64,000 nt of DNA from Halicephalobus mephisto (taxonomy: Eukaryota; Nematoda; Chromadorea; Rhabditida; Panagrolaimidae), in the NCBI GenBank assembly GCA_009193035.1, contig SWDT01000224.1, positions 248,001-312,000 of the forward strand, written 5' to 3'. Under the pieces are notes generated by a model. That model was not told the origin of the DNA. It worked only from the letters and a program-made list of their open reading frames with translations, and did not search any database. Within the stretch, counting starts at the first letter, position 1. Each line of letters begins with the position of its first letter. A program made the translations under genes and the position numbers. This document shows positions 19,602 to 31,251 of the stretch, one piece after another.

Positions 19602-22022
19602 TCTTCTGAAACTATGAAATTTTTCAAGAATATTTAAAACAGAAATACTATGCCGGTAACCATAGAGATGAAAATTAAGCTATATATACTACAGACATGT
19701 GTCATTTTTGTGCAGATTGTCTAAATGACGAATTTTATATTTGGGTAAGTTAGAGATGAATCATTCTATCCATAAATTTCAAAAGCAAAACAAACAAAAA
19801 TGTCTAGAGGAAGAAGACAAAGGATGAACACTAATATGTCCCTGATCAAAGTGGCCAGATTATTCGACTACAAGCACATCGGTCACAGGCATTTCCACAA
19901 AGATAAGGGTAGACAGAAACGTATCAACCAAGACCCGGATAAAAGTTCATATTTTCTACCTTATGTCTTATATTACCTTCCAAGACACAAATCAAATTAT
20001 TTTCTAAAAATTGTCTAGACCTTTAATGTCGAACATTTTTGGCAATTTCGGAGGCGGTAAAAAAGTAGAGCATCTTTGGTCTCTTTCTGGATTTCGTTTT
20101 TTTAAAATTGGAAAATTCTGAAAACTCAATTGAAAAAAGAAATTGTAAAAAATGAACAAGGTGGATTGGATAATTCATTTAGCCAACCAGGTGAGACTGA
20201 GAAAAGATTACGTGCTTTTTGTTATAAATCGTATTTCAAATAAAAAATGAAAGTCAAAATTAAATAACAAAGAAGTTTTAAAAAAAACAAATTTTTTGTT
20301 TTACAATAAAAATAGTTACGTAATTGAAAAAGTTGATTTTTAAACAACAAATGAAAGTATTTTTTTAGTAGGAGATTTAATCGACGTGGATGTCCGTGAT
20401 AATCCGTCGACTGGAAAGTCAAGTAAGGCTTCTGATGGATCCAAAATGTGAAGTTATTAAATCTCAAACATTTAGATGCAAAATTTCAACATTTTTTCCA
20501 AAGTTAGAAAATTAATTTTTTTTTAAATTTAAATTTTGAATTTTATTAATTTACCTTTAAAATGATATAAATAGTAATTAACTTTTGCTGACGTTTCCAA
20601 ATACTTTGTGATTTCATATTTGAAAACAATGTCACTTCAATTTTTCTCGACGAAGATGACAGGCTTCAGAAGAACAATTTATCATTTTTTCCTTCAAAAA
20701 GCAAAAAAATTTGACTTTTTGTTTGTTTTTAATCTTTAACTTTTTTAAAGTCTCTCTATTACTTTTCCCATGGAAATTCGACGGATAATCTATCGATCGG
20801 TCGTCGTCAATTGCCCAAAATGAAGTATTTTGGATGGGTATACCCGTTTGGACAAGTTCCGAATGACGATTGATCACACGGTTTTGAAGACTGATGCGTT
20901 TTTTATTTTTCGAATTCTAATCCTAGGGAAAATTTAATCTTGTTCTTACTTCAAAATCAAACTCGAAACGTCAATCAACGAAAGCGGCTCGTCTTTTTCA
21001 TGATTTTCGAAATTTTAAAACTTTCCCACCGGGCAGGACCCGTTTCCAAAATTTGTTTTCCTTGAAATTGAGACTCAGACCTCCGAAAAACAGCTATTCC
21101 TTTTTCTTAACCTAATCCAAGAAGAGTCCGGAGTTGACAAGCTATTTTTATAAGACGTTCAGGCTTGTCATTCCTTGTTTTTTGCTCCAATTAATGAAGA
21201 CTTCTCGGACCAAACTTGCCCAAGTAAATGCCATTTCAGTGTCAAATTTCAAGTTGAGCCATTGAGTTCGAAATTGATTGGCCAACTTTCTGTCAGTTTT
21301 TTCCAGAACTATTATTCGGAATACTGGACAAAACAAAACGGAAGCAATTGCCTATTTTTTGGATTTGCCCGGTTTTCCTTTTATACATGTGCATTATCCG
21401 AGGAAATTCCCGGTCTTTGCCCTCGTGTTTTGTCTCTTGGTAACTGAGAGTTTACGGATGACAAAATCGGTGACTTTTAAAAATCAGAGTTGATTCTGAT
21501 TTTTCCGATACACTTAATTTTACTTTTACTCACAGACCTGAAGTGAAATACCCCGAAAAATTTTAAATTTTAAATATTCTGATTTATTGAAAATAAATTT
21601 TAATATTTTTCACATTTAAGTAACTTTGATAATTTATTTAAAATAAAAAAGTTGTAATTTAAAAAATTTAAAAAAATTAAAATTTTTTCGAAAATGAATC
21701 TGATCGAAATCGGAACAGAACGCCAAGACTCGGCTGTCAGTTTACGTCACAAAAAATTCTTCCAAATTTTGTCTTTTAAAAAAACACTTTAAAATTAATT
21801 TTTTATTCTATAGAACAAAGTAGTAAACAAGAATAACCAAAATAGGAATTTTAAAGAATTACTAAATATTCATTAAATTAATTTAAAATTCGAAATTTTT
21901 CTCGAAAGATATTTGATTTTATATTTAAAAAATTATTCGATTACCTTTTCAATTATTTTTTTCTTGACGAAAAACAAATTTTATTTTCAGTGTTGCAGTC
22001 CGCATGCAGCGTTTTGGTCTGT
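19602..22022. other. Intergenic region with coding-like fragments
   Basis: The stretch is AT-rich and 2.4 kb long. Several plus-strand pieces look exon-like: an open frame from ATG 19800 (SRGRRQRMNTNMSLIK), a short frame from about 20028 (SNIFGNFGG followed by GTAAAA), a piece around 20160-20190, one after an acceptor at about 20370 (GDLIDVDVRDNPSTGKS), and one ending at 20870 (RRQLPKMKYFGWVYPFG). Their phases can be joined only partly and one acceptor is poor, so I do not call a gene. A decayed gene or an unrecognised short gene are both possible. The word GGAACAGAACGCCAA at 21712 is shared with two other places. Confidence 0.35.
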
Positions 22023-22728
22023 ATGCGGCTTTTTTTGCGATTTGTCGTCCTGGGCATCCTGTCGCTGTTATTCCTCCTTTTTGTCGGGATCAAGTACTTT
22101 GCAAGCGAGAAATCCACCCAAGACATTGAAGATGATGCTGCTCTTCATATCTTGGAATCGTTTCCAGACGATGCTCAAGCAAGTGAGGGGATATCGAACA
22201 AGTCAGATCCTCCACCTTTATCCTTCAACATCGCCATCATCCTGATCGTATCGCTTCTGACAGTTGCTCTTCTGATTACGGGTATTTGTTGTCAGTTGGT
22301 TCTTTCTTTTCCGCTGTTTTAAGTTTGCCACTGTTCCTTTCCTCCGGCGATTTTTGAAAAAATTAATTTTTGGTTAATAATCGCCTTCAGGTATCATAGT
22401 TGTCGCCATCACAATGGACCCCACGAATCCAGAAGACGAAGACCAACTTATCACTGATATCGTCGTGCCTTCTGACATTGAAGACAACTACGAAGAATAC
22501 TACTTTGACTCCAGCGGGAAATGGAGAGCAGTAAGTTCGCATTACTTCTACATGGACTGAACAGTGTTTGTGTTCCTGGATTAATTTAAGTCTCAATTAA
22601 CAATCGAAACTTGATTTTAGTTAGATGACTTCTTCGAAAATGACGACGTCTTTCCTGATTTCGATACCGGTACCATCAGCAGAGCCTCCGCAACCCCTCA
22701 ATGCCGGAGGAAGTCCTTTTCTGCTTGA
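22023..22728 (+). CDS. Two-span membrane protein, unidentified
   Basis: Three exons, 22023-22281, 22391-22530 and 22621-22728, join in phases 1 and 0 to 168 residues. The first span (LFLRFVVLGILSLLFLLFVG) is at the very N-terminus, followed by an acidic loop of about 40 residues. A second span follows (FNIAIILIVSLLTVALLITG), then a strongly acidic tail (DPTNPEDEDQLITD, DNYEEYYFD) ending in a basic patch QCRRKSFSA. The start is the first in-frame ATG after the TTTTCAG at 21990; an upstream 5' exon is possible because the frame is open back to that acceptor. No family was recognised. Splice sites and codon pattern make a real gene likely. Confidence 0.65.
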
Positions 22729-22923
22729 CTTTGCAAAATTTATTCCTACTCAAATCCCTAAAACGTGTAATAAAATGAATTCAGGAGATTCAGATTACTG
22801 TATATAGGCTAAAAATGTGGAAAAATAAAACGACATCAAAATCCATTGACAACAGGTATCGTTGTCCAGCAACGAAATTCAAAAATTCTAAATTTTCATT
22901 TTTAATCCAAACTTGACTCCGTC

Positions 22924-25900
22924 ATGGCTTCGGGAATTATCCTGAAATTAAATTTTATTTTGTTTATTTTTTTCTTAATTAAAACGGAATGTCAAAAAAT
23001 TGAAGAACCTATTAGTTCTGGAGAGGAAACCACGACAACGACTACATTGAGTCCTTCAACGACTAGTATAGAGGAATCTACGACAGAGGAGAAAACCACG
23101 AAATGGAGCTTCTCGGACTGGATAACATTTTTGAATTCGTTCAATTCAACAACAAGTAGCACCACGACGACTTCTACTGTTCCTGAATCAACAACTACAG
23201 TAACCACAGAAGTCACTGAAACGACAGAATCTACAGAAGCTACTGAAACGACGGAATCTACAGAAGTCACTGAAACTACGGAATCTACAGTAGTTACACA
23301 AGAGACAGAAGCGACGGAGGCTACCGAAACAACAGAAGCTACTGAAGAAGTCCAGACTACTGAAGCAACAAAGGCTACTAAAGCCACCAAAAAAACAGAA
23401 GCTACTGAAAAAGTACAAACTACCACTACAACTGAAAAGCTTTCTTCTGAGAGTAGTAGTTCTATCTCGGAGGACTCTGATACGACGACTGAAAGTACAG
23501 TTACTGAAAGTTCCTCGACGACTAATCCAACTGTCTCAACCACAGAAAATCCGGTTGAGTCGACGAGTACTACGGATGAGGTAATGACTACAACTTCTGA
23601 ATCTACTTTGAGTACGACTAATCCGGATACTTCGACAACCATGGAATCTACAACTAGTCAGAGCACAGGAACAACAACGACTATGACAACAGCAACTACA
23701 AGCTCTGAGGAAGGAAGTACGACTAAAGAAACCACTGAAGAAGGATCAACAACGACAAAAACAGAGACTGTGACTACGACTACTGCAGACAAAACCACAT
23801 CTACCCAGAAGGGATCTACAGTACTGACTACAAATCAGGATACAACTACAATTAAAACAACAACAATGTCGACAAAAACAACTTCGGAATTAGAAACGAC
23901 TACTCCGGTAATTACCTCAACAACTGCATCCTCAACGACTGGATCTAAAACTACTTCTTCGCCGAAAGCAAACTCTTCCACAACTGGCCAATCAAACAAT
24001 TCTCAATCGTCTACTTCTGAACCAAAGTCAACCCCCAAATCGACGGCGACTCAACCTCCTCCAGATGGCTTCTGTCATCTTCCTTCACTCCCCGCAAATG
24101 CTGAATTTATGGTAGATTATCCAAGTCCTGTGGCAGTGGACTCGTATGTCGGGGTAGACTGTGATAATGGTCTTGTCTGGCCCAATCAAGAAAAAAGAAT
24201 GATTTTCAATTGTACAGCGACCGGGACATGGACCCCTCTTCCGACCGACTTCCAATGTGGTCCTCCACAAGCTACCACAAAAGGAACGGGGAACAAGTCA
24301 TCGACGACTTCAACGTCGACTCCAATTCCTGGTCTTTGTACACTGTTCTCGATTCACAGTTCAACAAGTTCATTCAAGGACAGTTATCCTTCCAACTTGT
24401 TGTCTAACTCGTCCGTGACCGTAGTCTGCAAAACTGGATTCAGATTCAGCGATCAAACAACAGAAAAAACTTTCTTGTGTCTGTCTTCTGGTTCCTGGTC
24501 CCCAAACCCGGCTTCGGAAGTCTGCTCTCCAATTGGAACAACGACCAAAAAACCGTCCGAAAATTCTGGTAAATTTTTATTTTTATTAAAAAAATTGTTT
24601 TTTTATTAAAAAATAATTTTAATGATTTTGATTTTATTTATTTTTATATGCTAGAGAAAAATAAGAAACATTCGAAAATCATTAAAAATAACGTCAGATT
24701 GTCATACCTGCCAGAGGCAAAATTAATCAATCTGGTATATTTCTCGAAATAATTATTTTTAGTTTCTTCAACTCAGAAAATTACAACACCTGCTCCAATA
24801 CATGGGACCTGTCTCCTATTTCCAATTAACAGCTCAGTAAGCGAATTCAAAGAAAACTATCCTCAGAATATTTCTGCGAATTCGATTGTGCAAGTAAATT
24901 GCAAAAATGGAGCTCTGTTTCCTGATGGAATGACAAAAAAGAATTTTACCTGTACGCAAAACGGATGGTCGTCTTCTGAATCTTGTGAAGGTTGGATTCA
25001 GCGGTATTACAGTAATCGAAGCAAACTTTAGTTCCCCAAACAGGCATCTGTACCGTATTCTCGGTGGATAATTCAACGAGTTCTTTCGAGCAGAATTATC
25101 CTCCGAAGTTGCTCTCTGGATCTTCGATAGCCGTCAACTGCAAAGATGGCTATGTTTTTCCCGATGACTCAACTAGGATGATTTACGACTGTCAGCAGAA
25201 CGGAACGTGGTCTCCAGTCCCCGGGGACATGAAGTGCAGAGGTAAGTTCGAATTTCTGGAAATTCTGGCACTTATGATTTCCACATTCTCTTAATATTAG
25301 TTCCTTGTTGTTTTCACAAATCTCAGAGGAAATTTTTTTTATTTTTACAGCTCAAATATCTCAAAAAATTAATTTTTTAAAACATAATCAAGATCGGTTC
25401 TAGAACAGAACGCCAAAATTTGAAAGTTCTTGGAGTAGATTCACTTTGCTACGGCGAGAATAGACTAGTCCATTCTTCAGAAGGAAAATGAACTTAAAAT
25501 TTTGTGACTAATGAAAAATTAATTGAGATAAATTCACTTTCCTACCACAAAAGTGGAATGTTCCACTTTCAATAGCAAAGTGAACTTGGCGTTTTGTGAC
25601 TAATGGAAAATTAATTTTTTACATTGCACCAGTTTTTTTAATTTCCTTAACATTATCTATCATTATTACTGTATTTTTTTGAAAGATGTATCGATAGAAC
25701 AGTTACTTATTAGAAATCAGAAGTATTGCGGTAAAATTAGACGAAAATACAAAGTAATGATAAATGAATTCTTTCGAATTTTTACTTTTTAAATATACTT
25801 TTAAATTAATATTTCCTTATATGAAACAAAGGAAGTCTTGGAAATTCACAGTGTCCACTAGATTAGAGCGATTTAGAATTTGGATTTTTTAATACATCTT

Positions 25901-27952
25901 GCAATTTTGTTTATGGAAAAAGTTCATTTTAGAAATATTAATTTATTTCCGATATAAAAATTAATGCAATATTCATATTTACCTGGAAATTAAGCGTAAA
26001 ATTAACTTGAACTACAGAAGTCTAGGGACTTTATTTGGAAAATTTGTTTATATTCGAAAATGACCAAAACATTAAACACCTCCGGAAATAATTCGAATTT
26101 TCTTAATTGTTTTTTTGCGTAGTTGTTTACGTGTTTATTATGACTTATGAACTTTATTAGATTTGTTAATTTCTGAGAAAATTTACTTTGCTGTCGTCAC
26201 AATAACCCACTTTCTAGTACGAAACTTACTGCAGACTTTAATGCTGTTACAAATTATATTTAATTCAAAAGTTAAATTCATAAAAAAATTAAAAAATAAA
26301 ATAGATGTCTGAAAGTTGAAAAAGATAGTGAAAATTTTCTCAAGTATAGGATAGTGGTTAATTCAGGTACTGTAAAAAGAATAAAAAAATGAAAAATTCA
26401 AAAATCAAAAAATTCAAGAAATAAGAATTATTAAATTTAGAATTACCGTAAACATGTCTTGATTTCTTTATAGTAATTGTAAATTCGTATTTACAGTTGC
26501 ATCGACGACTACATCGACCCTTCCATCAACGACAGCAAAAACTTCTACGAGTCCGGCACAGGGGGTCTGCACTCTCTTCTCCATCGACAACTCCACGTCT
26601 TACTTCGAAGCCTCTTATCCCAATAAACTGGCTTCCGGATCTAGCATCGCGATCAACTGCAATTCTTCTTACTTCTTTTCCGATGGCAAAAGTAGGAAAG
26701 TCTACTCTTGTCTTCCATCGGGAGTCTGGTCCCCGAATCCGAGCAATGACTCCTGTTCAGTCATGACCGATCCTGGCTTCTGTAATCTCTTCCAAATCGA
26801 CAACTCCACAAGTTCCTTTGAAGATTCGTATCCGCCACAATTGTTGGAGGAGTCTACTGTAGCTGTGAACTGTAATAATAATTCTGTTTTCCTTGACGGA
26901 TCAAAGAGGAAGATCTACGCTTGTCTGACCAATGGGTCCTGGACTCCAAGTCCAGAAGACAACCCTTGTGTCCCTTCAGCTGTGGCTACTTCTACTTCAA
27001 CAACGAGTATCCCCTCGGCCAATGCCACTACGAAGACGACCATTCCGGCAAGTAACGCCACGACTGCTTCTCCGACTGTCTGTAATCTGTTTAAATTGAA
27101 TTCAACTTCAAGCAAATTCAGCAAACAATATCCAGCTCAATTATCTTTGGATTCAGAAGTGACTGTGAATTGCTCTTCTGGATATAAATTTCCTGATAAT
27201 TCCACCCAGAAGAATTTCACATGCTTGGCGAATTCGACCTGGTCCCCTTCGGCCTCCAACTGCACTGTTGAAATCAGAACTTGTCCGCTATTCCCCCTCA
27301 ACACGACGACGTCTTCATTCTCCTCCTCTTACACCAACATTAGTCAGCCGGGAGATACTGTAGCAGTGACTTGTAAACAAGGCTATAACTTCCCAGATAA
27401 GTCACCCACAAGGATCTTCAAATGTGTCTCTAACGGAACTTGGGTCGAGAATCCTGTAATCAACCGTTGTGTACCTGAGCCTTCGTGTGGGTTGTTCTCC
27501 ATCAACACGACCACCAGTTCCTTCCAGCAGGTCTATCCGGATGAAATAGCCGCAGGGGAAGGGGTTGCTGTTGCTTGCAAGACTGGATACATGTTCAATG
27601 ATCTCTCCAGTGTTAGAATCTACCTTTGCTTAGAAAACGGGACTTGGATAAGTGATCCATCAACGGATATATGCAATGGTGGATATATTTCTTTTTAATT
27701 TTTAATAATTTGTTTTCAGTAACGGTTGCTTCGTGTCCAGTTTTGTCCATCAATCTGACGAACACAATGGAGCCTTCCTCGTCGTCCTCTGTTTTCACCA
27801 AATCTTCAAAAGTCGGAGCCCAAGTTTTCCATATCTGCAACCCCTCATTCACCTTCCAGACAGGACAACCTGTGAACGTCTACCAGTGCCTCGGGAACGG
27901 GACTTGGTCTTCCAACGTAGCCCAACGACAAAGCTGTATCGATAATTCATAA
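22924..27952 (+). CDS. Secreted mucin with ten sushi-like (CCP-like) repeats
   Basis: Five exons (22924-24568, 24763-24990, 25032-25241, 26497-27678, 27720-27952), every intron in phase 1, give 1165 residues. A signal peptide (LNFILFIFFLIKTEC) is followed by about 340 residues of Thr/Ser/Glu mucin, including ATETTEST-like tandem words. Then come ten repeats of about 65 residues, each with four cysteines in the layout C-LF-I-(N)STSSF-YP...V-V-C-(K)-GY-FPD...C--NGTW-P...C. This resembles a short sushi/CCP module, with NGTW as the usual second-half signature and many N-glycosylation sites. Such proteins are expected on epithelial surfaces, cuticle or in secretions, with adhesive or shielding roles. 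No transmembrane segment is seen. Phase-1 introns on repeat borders suggest exon-wise repeat gain. Confidence 0.85.
25242..26496. other. Large AT-rich intron of the mucin gene
   Basis: This 1255-bp intron is much longer than the other introns of the gene. It holds two diverged copies of a segment reading TTTTGTGACTAATG(G)AAAATTAATT (about 25500 and 25595), each next to TTCACTTT/AAAGTGAAC words. It also has a copy of GAACAGAACGCCAA at 25403. These look like old repeat insertions. No open frame is supported. Confidence 0.5.
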
Positions 27953-29390
27953 ATTACAATTTTTATTTATTATGACGCATTTATTACTCACGTGGAAATT
28001 AAAGTACCTGTTTGAGGTCTATAAAACAGTCAACATCAAAATTGAAGTAGAATTTACAATTTGCTTACAACATTCCCGCAGGTCGAGTTATCTAATCTCT
28101 GCACAAAATCCGACTTAACTCCGACTTTGATGTCGATCTCTATAGATTTCATCATTGGTTATCCAAGGTCAATTTCGAAATCCAATAAGATAACTTTACC
28201 GAGACATTACTCAGAGCATTTGTAAACGAATTTGGAATGTTCTACATGTCCAAAAAATTAATAAAAAAGTACTTTTGGGTGTTCTACATGTCTAAGACAT
28301 AAAAATTAATTAAAAGTACTTTTAGAGGTAATTGAAAATTATATTCAAAGTAGTGAGATTATTGTACATAATCTTGCTTAAATGATCATGTATGGTACTG
28401 TATGGGAGTTTTATTTTAAATGGAGGTTATTGAATCATAAAGTGTGTATTTTCATCCACACCTGGAAACCAAGAACGAAATTGAATGGCATAAATGGTTT
28501 ATTGCTTTTTCGTCGATAAAACAGGAAGTACTTGTGTAAAGTGGAAAGTCATAATAAGCACTTTTCAGAGAACACCATATGGGAAAATTACTCAGAAAAG
28601 GATATTAGTCGATGGAATAACAAGTATTATTTTCTTAGTGTTTCTCCTGTACTCTGCAGAGTCCATTTTAGTACAATATCACACGGTACAAAAGCAAGAC
28701 ATTTGGACAGACTGAGCATTTAAATTTGCAATTTTTGATCGTAGATGTTTTGACACAACTTTGTTCCTAGTGGATTGGTTTGTCACGGAGTCTGACGTCA
28801 GGGTTGATCCGAGTTTCTGGCTTGTTTTGCGAGACTTCTTCCTCGATTAGTTTTCCTTATTCAACAGGTCCTCGAATCTTTGATTAGGAGTCTAACCCGG
28901 ATCTCACAACTCTACAGTTACGTGTACTAACCACCGTACTATCGAAAGCAAATAATAAATACTAAAAAAGCAAAAATAAAATCGAAATATCCTCTGGAAC
29001 ACCCCTGAATGCCCTCCCCTTCATTTGCGTTCTAATTTATTATTTATTTTTTACCATTTTTTAAATTCACCATTTACGTAAATGAAGTACAAAACAAATT
29101 ATTTCAGGTGATTTTCGCCAAAAGTCAGTTTCCTTTCCTTCCCGCCCTTCGGCAGTCCCGACTTTTTCATTTGTTTTATTAGATTTCTACCTTGGCTGGT
29201 CGAAGCAACTTGGGCTTATTTAATTTTATTTCTCTAATTAGCCCCGTTTTCCGCCTATTTCAAAATTTAAATCTGCTACAGAATATCGCCTGTTGTGATC
29301 TCGCCATCCTCGTCGGTGGCGGACTTGAAGGTAGTCCAGCCGCCGACGTTGCGTCGTTATAGAAATTACAGAACTTACAGAACCTACAGA
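27953..29390. other. Intergenic region, mostly featureless
   Basis: This lies between the mucin 3' end and the G-alpha start. It holds the tRNA-derived element at 28873-28945 and, around 28240-28325, two copies of a segment with GTTCTACATGTC(C/T)AA and AAAGTACTTTT. Short open frames near 28494-28723 have no support. Confidence 0.45.
28873..28945 (-). repeat. tRNA-derived element, second copy
   Basis: On the minus strand it starts TCGATAGTACGGTGGTTAGT, followed by ACACGTAACT and a B-box-like GGGTTAGACTCC, ending GATTCG. It aligns with the element at 17936-18008 over its whole length (TCGnnAGTnnnGTGGTnAGT, then nCACGTnACT), with both ending GATTCG. The stems are not paired, so it is a repeat relic and not a tRNA gene. 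Confidence 0.5.
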
Positions 29391-31143
29391 ATGACCAAGA
29401 ATACAGGCGAAAATGATGGCGGGGATCCAGAACCAGCTTCTAGGGATTCTGGATGGGTCTGCAGTGCGGCTTTTTGTTTTGCGGGGAAAATGCCCTACGG
29501 CCATACTCCTATACCTAAGGAGATGCTGATTAGAAACGAGATGATCGAGGAGCAGATCGAGAGAGACAGACTCGCGTCTAAGAGGGTCATGAAGATCCTC
29601 CTCCTCGGGGGACCGGAGTCCGGGAAGTCCACTCTGTTCAAGCAGATGAGAATTCTGCACATGAACGGGTTTTCGGATCTGGACATGATAAATTACCGTT
29701 ATCTGGTGTATAGTAATATCGTTCAAGCGATGTATCAGATTCTGGAAGGAGCAGAGCATCTGAGGATTCCCTCGGACTCGGAAGTCGCGGTGAGTCTCCG
29801 TTCTGTCGCTTCAGAAGCCATTTTTCCATTTCAGGAGGAGATTGCTTACTTCCGGGAATACCAGTCAACCACTCATCCTTCCGAAATCGAACTCCATCGA
29901 GAGCTGACTGAAGTGATTCAAAAAATCTACCGTTCTCCTTTCGTGAAGCTTGTTCTGGCTCGACAACACGAGATTATCCTCCTCGATTCCGCTGTTTAGT
30001 GAGTTTTGAATCAATTTACGTTTATTTTTTATTTTTCTAGTTTCCTGGAGCAATTGGACAGAGTAGGGGCTCCAGATTACAAGCCCACCCACCAGGACGT
30101 CCTCAGATCCAGGGTTCCTACGGCAGGGATAAATGAAATTGAGTTTCCTTACAAGCACGTCACTCTCAAGGTACATCCTTTACTTTTTGAGGAAATTAGA
30201 TTTCCATATTAAAAGTACTGTAAGGGTTATTAAAATACATGACATCAGAAAACCAATTTTTTGATTTTAGTATTTTAGTGCCAATAATGCAGGTGAAAAT
30301 TTTTCCAATTATCACCAAAAACTTGTTCGAAAATAGCACAAAAACCTTACAAACATCGCGAATTTCATTATTTATTGATTAATTTTCAGATGGTGGACGT
30401 AGGAGGTCAAAGATCTGAGCAGAGAAAATGGATCCATTGCTTTGGTGAGTACTTTTAGAGAAATCTTTCTTCCACTGCAAATAAAGTAACTCAATTACGT
30501 GGTTGGACAAGTTTTTTCGAAATACGGCAATTTAATCAAAAATCACATTTGAGTTTTAGTTGAGTACTGTAATTAATTTCATTTTAGATAATGTTAACGG
30601 TGTTTTGTTTGTAGCTGAGATGAGTGGCTATAATCAGCTTCTGAATGACGGAGAACAGACGGTGGTAAGTTCTTGAGGATTTCGAAGGCCCTTGATCCAC
30701 TTAAACCCTTCCAGAACCGACTCAAATACAGTATGTACCTGTTCAAAAGGATCGTCAGAAATAAATGTTTCTCGAAAAGGACTGCCATTATTCTATTCTT
30801 GAACAAGTACGATATCTTCAAGGAGAGGATAGAGATCTTTCCCTTGACCATCTGCTTCAAGGGCTACAGCGGTAGGTGCTCAAGAGGAGGTCAGATTAGA
30901 GTCTTCCTCTTTTCAGGCTTGGACGAAATGGACAAAGTCGTTTTAGGCAAAAATCTGGCTGAATCTAGCGCCAATTACGTTGGTGAAAGATTTCAAGCCA
31001 TGGTGCCTGCGGAAATACAGGCAGAAAAGCCCGTCTACTCCCATTTCACAAATGCAACAGACACACGGAACATTGATCGAGTCTTCGAAAGTTGCATCGA
31101 CGTCGTCTTCAAAATTTCAATGGAGAAAGTGGGGTTCATGTAG
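29391..31143 (+). CDS. Heterotrimeric G-protein alpha subunit, divergent worm type
   Basis: Seven exons (29391-29789, 29835-29998, 30041-30170, 30390-30444, 30588-30664, 30715-30871, 30917-31143) give 402 residues. The GTP-binding motifs are all present but altered. The P-loop is GGPESGKST (residues 73-81; usually GAGESGKST), and switch I is [12 protein letters not shown] with the conserved Arg. Next come [16 protein letters not shown] in place of NKKD, and TNATDT in place of TCATDT. The C-terminus KVGFM lacks the pertussis-toxin cysteine. The N-terminus is longer than usual, with Cys residues ([10 protein letters not shown]) instead of MGxxxS. It should relay a receptor signal, often chemosensory for the expanded worm gpa genes. 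An upstream in-frame ATG at 29295 is less likely because acceptor-like ACAG words lie just before 29391. An AATAAA is 16 bp after the stop. Confidence 0.9.
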
Positions 31144-31251
31144 AGACAACAATCGATCAATAAAGATAATGGGTCTTATCAAATTTTCAGTCATGAAATC
31201 AATTTCATTGTTGATCAGTGTATTTAAAAAAGTGTTATTGATTCTGGAAAA

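Noticed and set aside
22992..23642. Antisense open frame (216 codons) of Val/Ser repeats
   Set aside because: It is the mirror of the Thr/Glu mucin codons on the plus strand, where a signal peptide and splice phases prove the real gene.
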